Positions 13,349-18,465 of a DNA stretch of 18,465 nt are shown here, in pieces. Position numbers and translations under genes: made by a program. Each line of letters begins with the position of its first letter. Position 1 is the first letter of the stretch. The notes beneath the pieces are model-generated. The model had not been told where the DNA came from. It was given only the letters and a program-made list of their open reading frames with translations, and made no database searches. Origin of the DNA: CAZAQS01 sp964486825 (GTDB taxonomy: Bacteria; Chloroflexota; Anaerolineae; Anaerolineales; UBA4823); contig CAZAQS010000081.1 in assembly GCA_964486825.1 (NCBI GenBank), positions 1-18,465 of the forward strand, in the 5' to 3' direction.

Positions 13349-14506
13349 TTAGGCTTTATATTGCCCATACTGAAAGGCGGTATCGAAAGCAGCCACAATG
13401 TTCTCAGGTGGAACCATTGCCTGAACGTTGTGGATGGCGGCGAACACGAAGCCGCCGCCGGGCGCTAAATCGTCGATGCGCCTTTTCACTTCGTCTACGA
13501 CTTTACCCGGTTTTTCGAAAGGCAGTACGTGTTGTGTATCCACGCCTCCCCCCCAGAAGACGATATCCCGCCCGAAGTCCCGCTTTAGGCGCCGCGTGTC
13601 CATACCCGCTGCCGAGACCTGCACCGGGTTCAAGATATCAAACCCCAGCTCGATCAGATCCGGGATCAGCTCGTAAGTTGCACCGCAGCTATGGTAGAAC
13701 AGCTTGGCATCCGTTTTCTTCTTGATCGCCTCGACCAGCCGGCGTTGCTTGGGCTTTACCATTTTCCGGTACAGATCGGGCCGGATCATCCAGCCCGACT
13801 GGGTGCATACGTCGTCCCAAAAGGTAAACACCTGGATATACTCCCCCAGCAGGTCCAGGTAAGCTTCGCAGGATTGGATGTAGATATCGGTGATCTGCTC
13901 CATCAGCCGGTCGGCGAATTCGGGCTCGCTAACCAAAGCCATCAAGAAATTCTGCAAACCGATCGTCCTGGCCGGCTGCTCAAAAATCCCGCCGCCGATC
14001 ACCGCGCTGCCGATCAGGGCATAGTCCGTGTTTTCATACAGATAACGGGCCTGGTCGCGTAGCTGGATATTAAATTCCTGGGGGTCTGGGACAGGCCAAT
14101 CATAACGTTCAAGGGCATCTAAAGTGAATTCTTTTACCGGGAAATCGACCCAATCGAAATACAAGCCTCCATCTTTCGGCATATGTAGCTTGGAGCCCCA
14201 GCGGTCTATGAAGGCATAGTAATCGCCTTCTTCGAAAACCTTCAAACCGGGCGCCGTGGCCGAGGGTAACTGGGCCATGCGGAAATCGACCTTGAAGCGC
14301 TCTAAAAGCGCCTCATCCAGGTAAGGCAGCTGCTGGACGTAATCCAACATTTGGATCTCTTCCATGGGCAGGCCGAGGTGTTCTTTTAAACTGGTATACG
14401 AGCTTTTCGTTATGGATGTAACGATGGTCGCGCCAAGGTCGATGGGGATCCGGTCTGGCTCTTGATGGTTAAGAGCCAGCCTTACCCGTTCGCGTGAATT
14501 CATCAT
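13349..14506 (-). CDS. UROD-superfamily protein 3 (methyltransferase-like)
   Basis: A 385-aa URO-D superfamily protein. The ATG at 14506 overlaps the isomerase stop by one base (TGATG), with AGGA 9 nt upstream. An earlier TTG at 14512 is possible but less likely. It begins NSRERVRLALNHQEPDRIPID, and has TFWDDVCTQSGWMIRPDLYRK (about 228-248), the HxC motif His272-Cys274 (FYHSCGA), NPVQVSAAGMD, FWGGGVDTQHVLPF and FAAIHNVQAMVPPENI. The tight coupling to the isomerase implies it is made in step with the sugar-catabolic enzyme. No corrinoid protein or methyltransferase partner is seen in the window. Activity unknown. Confidence 0.77.
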   Translation of the reverse strand: MMNSRERVRLALNHQEPDRIPIDLGATIVTSITKSSYTSLKEHLGLPMEEIQMLDYVQQLPYLDEALLERFKVDFRMAQLPSATAPGLKVFEEGDYYAFIDRWGSKLHMPKDGGLYFDWVDFPVKEFTLDALERYDWPVPDPQEFNIQLRDQARYLYENTDYALIGSAVIGGGIFEQPARTIGLQNFLMALVSEPEFADRLMEQITDIYIQSCEAYLDLLGEYIQVFTFWDDVCTQSGWMIRPDLYRKMVKPKQRRLVEAIKKKTDAKLFYHSCGATYELIPDLIELGFDILNPVQVSAAGMDTRRLKRDFGRDIVFWGGGVDTQHVLPFEKPGKVVDEVKRRIDDLAPGGGFVFAAIHNVQAMVPPENIVAAFDTAFQYGQYKA

Positions 14507-15963
14507 CAACAATTATCCTGCGGCTCGTGGTAGTACACATCCCAACCCAGGTACTTGCCAAGCGCCTCATTGACCGCCGAAGCAGTTTTTGACAGGTTGA
14601 TGGCTACATGGTGCTCGTATCCATTTTCACAGATATAGTTCAGAAGCTTCTGCATCTTAGGCACCCGCACTACCCCATAACCTCCGAAAGTATTCAGCGG
14701 GTCATCGGTGATCTCCCCTTCTCCCAGGTAAGCAGAAACAAGGCCTTTGTAATCATCGGTAGAGACACGGCAATAGGTGAAGGGTTGGGCTCGCACCCGC
14801 CCTACGATATTGCCATAGGCGTTTTCTGCCCCCACCGTCCCGGCGATAATGGCCTGGTAATCCATGGTTGGGATATCTTCAGAGCTGATGGTCTCGTGGA
14901 TAAAGACGTCTTTGGGCAGGTTCGAGCAGTGGAAAATGACGCCTTTATCGGGGTCGCTGCCGTAATTATTGTTCCAATCAACGATGGCGCTGGGGGTGTG
15001 GGAGGCCAGTACCAGAGCGTACATCCCAACCACACCGGCGATATCTGTTTCACATGCAGAGGGGATCAAGCTGTTGCTCATCATGCTCATAAACGTGCAG
15101 GGAACCACGCCATAAAACTCTTGCATCCCCGTCCAGCACTGCACAGCGCTGGCTTCCAGGCCGGTATCAGCCATCCAGGCATCGATGACTGTGCCCAGGC
15201 GGGCCATTTTTTCCACCGCTCCTTTTGGGACCTGGTTGGTGGGCACATAGGCGCGTATTTCCTCCAGCTTGGCAACCAGCTTAGGATCGTTTTCCTTTAG
15301 GCGGGCGGAGCGGCCGTAAATCTCAGACAGATCGATCGTCTCTACCGATATCCCGGTCCTCTCCAGGAGCTTTTCACTATATCGTACGGTATTGAAAGCA
15401 GCCGGGCGAGATCCGATGGCGCCGATGCGAGCCTTTTTCAGCCCAGCTACGACTTTGCAGGTGCTGACGAAGCGGCGTAGGTCAGCTCGGAAGGATTCGC
15501 TTTCCGGATCCACCGTATGGAGCGTGGTCAGCGAAAACTTGATGCCATACTGGTGCAGGTTATTGCAGGCTGACATCTTCCCACAGAACGAGTCGCGCCG
15601 GTCGGATAGCGACATCCTGGTTAGATCGTCAGGAAATGCCTGCACCAGCACCGGGACATTCAGGCCCGCCCAACGTAAAGCGTTGGAGATGGCGCGCTCG
15701 TCGCCAAAATTGGGCAGGGTCACCAGGACGCCGTCGATTTCGTTGCGGTGTTGGTTGAACAGGTCTGCGCATTTTTGGGCGTCTTCTAACGATTCGATGC
15801 TTCCATACTTCGTGTCTTCTGGCGTCAACGCCACGCTGCGGATGCCTTCCTCATCCAACACCTTGAGCACCGTTTTGCGCCCACTCTCACACAGTTGATC
15901 CGGGAAAAAGCCGCGGTTGCCAATGATAACCCCTAATGTAGCCGGTTTGTTTACCGTATGCAT
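14506..15963 (-). CDS. L-fucose/arabinose isomerase-superfamily protein
   Basis: A 485-aa cytoplasmic aldose-ketose isomerase of the FucI-like superfamily. ATG at 15963 with AAAGGAAA upstream. Likely metal and catalytic residues are Glu305 (PSACETDIAG) and Asp329 (IVDWNNNYG), which are 24 residues apart, the same spacing as Glu337 and Asp361 in E. coli FucI. A His in YEHHVAINLSKTASAVNEAL (451/452) resembles the third metal ligand. The protein is shorter than FucI (about 590 aa) and lacks AraA signatures. Its neighbours are araD and an araB remnant, so I infer that it supplies the ketopentose step, for example L-arabinose to L-ribulose, in place of AraA; fucose or D-arabinose are alternatives. 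It follows the permease by 46 nt, a space that holds a weak 6-bp hairpin (15990-16006). Confidence 0.82.
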   Translation of the reverse strand: MHTVNKPATLGVIIGNRGFFPDQLCESGRKTVLKVLDEEGIRSVALTPEDTKYGSIESLEDAQKCADLFNQHRNEIDGVLVTLPNFGDERAISNALRWAGLNVPVLVQAFPDDLTRMSLSDRRDSFCGKMSACNNLHQYGIKFSLTTLHTVDPESESFRADLRRFVSTCKVVAGLKKARIGAIGSRPAAFNTVRYSEKLLERTGISVETIDLSEIYGRSARLKENDPKLVAKLEEIRAYVPTNQVPKGAVEKMARLGTVIDAWMADTGLEASAVQCWTGMQEFYGVVPCTFMSMMSNSLIPSACETDIAGVVGMYALVLASHTPSAIVDWNNNYGSDPDKGVIFHCSNLPKDVFIHETISSEDIPTMDYQAIIAGTVGAENAYGNIVGRVRAQPFTYCRVSTDDYKGLVSAYLGEGEITDDPLNTFGGYGVVRVPKMQKLLNYICENGYEHHVAINLSKTASAVNEALGKYLGWDVYYHEPQDNC

Positions 15964-16009
15964 TTTCCTTTACCTTATCTTGATGATACGAGCAACAAGC
16001 TTGCTCTTA

Positions 16010-17017
16010 CTATCTCAGCCGCCGGCTGAGGATTGTTTGAATGGAAACAGAAATGACGATGATCAAGCCATAAATCAATTGCGTCCAGAATCCCGCCATA
16101 CCAACGGCTACGATGCCAGCATTGATAGCGCCGATGATGAAGGCGGCTACAAAAGTACCAAATATGGTGCCCGTTCCCCCAAATACGGAAGTGCCGCCCA
16201 GGAAAACGGAAGCCAGTGTATTCAACAGGTAACCTTCACCCAGCGTAGGCCAGAAATAATTCACTTCCAGGCTGGCGACCAGTCCGGCAAAGGCGGCTGC
16301 CAGGCCTACCAGGGCAAACACGGTGATTTTCCTGCGGTCCACGTTGATGCCCATCAATCGGGAGCTGTCCACGTTATCGCCCACCAGGTAAATATGTGCG
16401 CCCGGTCTGGTACGGTTCAAGAAGGTCCACACCAGGAAGGCGATTATGATCGCCCAAATGAACTGTGCCGGAACGCCCGTACTGCGACCGACCAGGGCTT
16501 CATACAAAACCGTATTTTTTACCGGCACCAGGGAAGTGCCATTCCCCTGGTTAACCACCAGGACTACGCCCCTCCAGAAGAACTGGGTCCCGATCGTTGC
16601 AACCAGGGCCGGGACTCCGATCTTGACGACAATCAGCCCATTCAATACACCGGCAAACAATCCTGCCAGCAAACACAGCCCAAATGCCAGATAGACATTC
16701 CCCGTATTGGCCATCGAAAGAGCAAACACGGTTACCGAGAAGGCCATTACGGACGGAAAAGACAGGTCAATCTCTCCGGAAATGATCACCAGGGTAAGCG
16801 GTAAGGCCATCATCGCGAAGAAGGGGGTGGAAGACATAAAAGCCTGGTAGATATGCGGAGAGAGAAATGTCCGCGGTGCGCCGATCATAAACAATAACCA
16901 GATAATGACGCCCACCACCACGATACCGATTTGCAGGCCATTCCGGCGCGCCCAACGCAGGATTCCGGGTGTTGTCTTCGGAGCTAATTTATCTTTTGCT
17001 TCTGCTCTAGCATCCAT
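16010..17017 (-). CDS. Sugar ABC transporter permease (RbsC type)
   Basis: A 335-aa inner-membrane permease of the ribose/galactose/fructose ABC family (BPD_transp_2). ATG at 17017 with AAAGGAG 9 nt upstream. About nine or ten hydrophobic segments are visible, beginning IGIVVVGVIIWLLFMIG (about 30-46). The family signature G-[EG]-IDLS occurs as ISGEIDLSFPSVMAF, and the C-terminal block LGGTSVFGGTGTIFGTFVAAF is characteristic. It forms the channel, probably as a homodimer, together with the ATPase encoded 14 nt upstream and the binding protein at the start of the operon. The operon context suggests a pentose as cargo. Confidence 0.93.
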   Translation of the reverse strand: MDARAEAKDKLAPKTTPGILRWARRNGLQIGIVVVGVIIWLLFMIGAPRTFLSPHIYQAFMSSTPFFAMMALPLTLVIISGEIDLSFPSVMAFSVTVFALSMANTGNVYLAFGLCLLAGLFAGVLNGLIVVKIGVPALVATIGTQFFWRGVVLVVNQGNGTSLVPVKNTVLYEALVGRSTGVPAQFIWAIIIAFLVWTFLNRTRPGAHIYLVGDNVDSSRLMGINVDRRKITVFALVGLAAAFAGLVASLEVNYFWPTLGEGYLLNTLASVFLGGTSVFGGTGTIFGTFVAAFIIGAINAGIVAVGMAGFWTQLIYGLIIVISVSIQTILSRRLR

Positions 17018-17031
17018 CTACCAACACTCCT

Positions 17032-17843
17032 TTATTCTGAAAACTCAAGCCCGGCATTCTCAAGCCCGTTGGCATCTTCGAGGCTGCCGGTATGAGCCAC
17101 CCGGTACAGGCGATCGATCAGCTCTTCAAGGCTCAGATCACCCTTCAAGAACTGTCCCGCAAGCTTGCCCCGATCCAGCACCACGATCCGGTCTGCNNNN
17201 NNNNNNCGACTGGGTAGACGTGGAAGATATTGTGATCGATAAAGATGCAGGATTTACCTGCTTTTTTGATCTCGCCCACAAAATTTAGCACTTTTTTAGT
17301 TTCCGAAAGAGACAATCCCATGGTCGGCTCATCCAGGATGATCAACTCGGCATGAAAATAGAGCGCCCGCGTGATAGCAATCCCCTGTCGTTCTCCCCCC
17401 GACATGGTTTTTACAGCCGTATCTGGGGTAACAGCCGTCGAGGTGAATCCCATCATTTGGGTCATCAGATTCTCGGTCTCCAGCTTCATGCGCTGGATAT
17501 CCAGAAGGCCCAACGGAGTGTTCAGCTCGCGCCCCATAAAGATATTCCGCCAGATGGACTGCAGGTCAGCTAGAGCACGTTCTTGATAGACGGTTTCAAC
17601 ACCCAGGGCCCGGCTTTTAGCAACCGTCAAATGCTCAACCCGATCCCCCCGCCAGTAGATCTCTCCACCGGGGTCCGGGCGGTGATAACCCGTGATGATC
17701 TTGATCAGGGTGGATTTTCCGGCTCCATTATCCCCCAGCAAGCCGACCACTTCTCCACAGCCGACTTCGAAATCCACGCCTACCAAGGATTTGACCTCCC
17801 CGAAGGATTTGGATATATTTACCATTCGAAGTAAGTTGTCCAT
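17032..17843 (-). CDS. Sugar ABC transporter ATPase, interrupted by the N gap
   Basis: A single-domain ATPase of the RbsA/XylG type, reconstructed as about 266 aa. ATG at 17843 with TGAGG upstream. Walker A GDNGAGKST (37-45), Q-loop Gln87 (TVYQER), signature MSGGERQG (147-154), Walker B ELIILDE (166-172) and H-loop His204 (FIDHN) are present. Before the gap the frame reads IFHVYPV; after it, in the frame that ends at TAA 17034-17032, it reads ADRIVVLDRGKLAGQFLKGD. These join as ...YPV-ADRIVVLDRGK..., the usual order in this family. Reading straight through ten N gives a false frame ending at 17145. RbsA proteins normally have two ATPase domains; here one, so the protein probably works as a homodimer. 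Confidence 0.9.
17197..17206. other. Assembly gap of ten N
   Basis: Ten undetermined bases within the ATPase gene. The coding frame on both sides would join exactly if the flanking contigs overlapped by a single G (gtcg | gcagac giving Val-Ala-Asp), so the true gap length may be -1 rather than +10. Confidence 0.95.
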
Positions 17844-17898
17844 AAACTACCTCATTTACCCGGATGTCTGTTTGCATCCAACCTCAAAATCGTTGAGA

Positions 17899-17917
17899 CG
17901 AAACAAAACTTGTTTCG
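17899..17917. promoter_or_regulatory. Palindrome, possible operator or hairpin
   Basis: CGAAACAA (17899-17906) and TTGTTTCG (17910-17917) are perfect 8-bp inverted repeats around a 3-nt centre, 56 nt upstream of the ATPase start. The size and the GAAAC/GTTTC half-sites resemble LacI-family operators, though those usually have a CG centre. In RNA it would form a weak AT-rich hairpin without a long U tail. Either use is an inference. Confidence 0.35.
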
Positions 17918-17925
17918 AGTGATTG

Positions 17926-18037
17926 AATGGACCGGAACCTGGAACCATAACCTGGATAGCTTCAACAGGTTCCACCTGGCCTCCGCGTACCGGGTACGGA
18001 ACAAGGCCGATCCAGGTAATAAAAGTTCCGGTCCATT
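17926..18037 (-). repeat. 112-bp structured intergenic element with 13-bp inverted ends
   Basis: AATGGACCGGAAC (17926-17938) and GTTCCGGTCCATT (18025-18037) are perfect inverted repeats separated by 86 bp. Inside are TGGAACC/GGTTCCA (17940-17946/17968-17974), ACCTGG/CCAGGT (17974-17979/18012-18017) and CGTAC/GTACG (17986-17990/17994-17998). These can form a branched structure closed by a 13-bp stem. It lies in the mRNA between the binding-protein and ATPase genes, where a stable structure could protect or partly end the transcript, so that more binding protein is made than ATPase and permease. A miniature inverted-repeat element is an alternative; no target-site duplication is evident. Confidence 0.6.
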
Positions 18038-18059
18038 ACACTTCACGGTCCTAAAGATC

Positions 18060-18465
18060 CTACCGGATCTCTTTCTCCACCAACGGGGCCAGGAACTCGA
18101 TATTATCCTTGTGAGCAAAGCCAGCCCCGGTGTTGATATGCAGACCGGAGAAACCGTACACCTTCGTCAAGCAGATTTGCAAGATCGGCAGGTAGCCCTG
18201 TAACCATGGCTGCTGGTCAATAACCAGGTCAGTCCAACCGCCGCGCACGGCTTCCAGTGTGGCCGGGGAAAGATCGAAACCGACACCCAGGATATCATCG
18301 GGGCCTTTGCCGGCGGCCTTCAGGTAGGTCTCCAGGGTAGCGGTCAAGCCGCCATGGTCGGTGACGACTACCTTGACATCCGGATTGGAGGAGACGTAAC
18401 CGGCAAATGTCGGGGAACCGGCTGCCGGGTCTGCATTGGTGGCAGAGTCGATTTCAATATAATCA
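18060..18465 (-). CDS. Periplasmic-type sugar-binding protein of ABC transporter, 5' partial
   Basis: The C-terminal 134 codons of a substrate-binding protein of the RbsB-like periplasmic-binding-protein I class. The frame is open to the right window edge; a TTG at 18347 is internal. Visible blocks are FAGYVSSNPDVKVVVTDHGG, LKAAGKGPDDILGVGFDLSP, DLVIDQQPWLQGYLPI and INTGAGFAHKDNI, which match the hinge and second lobe of this family. It would be secreted and, in a Gram-positive-like envelope, tethered as a lipoprotein, but that end is outside the window. As first gene of the operon it delivers the sugar to the permease and ATPase. The stop is TAG at 18062-18060. Confidence 0.9.
   Translation of the reverse strand, partial: DYIEIDSATNADPAAGSPTFAGYVSSNPDVKVVVTDHGGLTATLETYLKAAGKGPDDILGVGFDLSPATLEAVRGGWTDLVIDQQPWLQGYLPILQICLTKVYGFSGLHINTGAGFAHKDNIEFLAPLVEKEIR

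Noticed and set aside
10087..14506. UROD-like genes as haem biosynthesis hemE
   Set aside because: They occur as three diverged copies with HxC/HxD motifs in a sugar operon, with no other haem genes, and their N-termini do not look like HemE.
15990..16006. Hairpin GAGCAA/TTGCTC between permease and isomerase as a terminator
   Set aside because: Only 6 bp with a 5-nt loop and no T run on the - strand; at most a weak mRNA structure.
15917..16804. + strand open frame (295 codons) opposite the permease
   Set aside because: Product is rich in Asn/Gln/His and lacks any domain; the - strand frame is an obvious RbsC-type permease.

Overview
This window looks like a contig from an uncultured Chloroflexota (Anaerolineae-like) bacterium. 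I infer this from protein families I recognise as typical of that group: a FecR-like/FGE protein, a CHAT protein fused to a SIR2-like domain, a membrane-linked STAND NTPase with many WD40 blades, and UROD-like genes inside a sugar operon. The 10-N gap at 17197-17206 suggests draft or metagenomic assembly. No 16S or other marker gene is present, so the taxonomy is an inference.

Left part, + strand (1-2753): the 3' part of a FecR-like plus formylglycine-generating-enzyme-like (FGE) gene, then, 1 nt after its stop, a secreted lipoprotein. The lipoprotein carries a perfect 566-bp duplication (570-bp period) of a beta-sandwich-like domain, followed by an SH3b domain.

Middle part, - strand (8875-2750): the most interesting locus. 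Read 5' to 3' it contains an unrecognised 50-codon reading frame with a C-x3-H-x3-C-x-C cluster; a CHAT protease-like protein with a C-terminal SIR2-like domain whose expected Asn and His are absent; and a 1315-aa STAND NTPase with a transmembrane helix and 16 WD40 blades. The genes overlap by 8 and 16 nt, so they are probably translationally coupled. The composition (CHAT, SIR2-like, nSTAND, WD40) fits the class of NTP-dependent conflict or defence systems predicted by comparative genomics. I know of no experimental description of this exact arrangement. The last gene meets the lipoprotein gene tail to tail with a 4-nt stop overlap.

Right part, - strand (18465-9077): a pentose uptake and catabolism operon. 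In transcription order it has a sugar-binding protein (running off the window), ABC ATPase (interrupted by the N gap), RbsC-type permease, FucI-superfamily isomerase, two UROD-superfamily proteins, a LacI-type regulator, a third UROD-superfamily protein, a decayed ribulokinase (araB) remnant and L-ribulose-5-phosphate 4-epimerase (araD). Together they suggest L-arabinose or a related pentose: import, isomerisation, phosphorylation (locally lost) and epimerisation to D-xylulose 5-phosphate. The role of the three UROD-like proteins is unknown.

Non-coding DNA is scarce. The 201-bp gap at 8876-9076 holds a perfect -10 hexamer on each strand, a 9-bp inverted repeat and a terminator-like hairpin. 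The 216-bp gap at 17844-18059 holds a 112-bp element bounded by 13-bp inverted repeats and an 8-bp-arm palindrome. I saw no tRNA, rRNA, CRISPR array or transposase.
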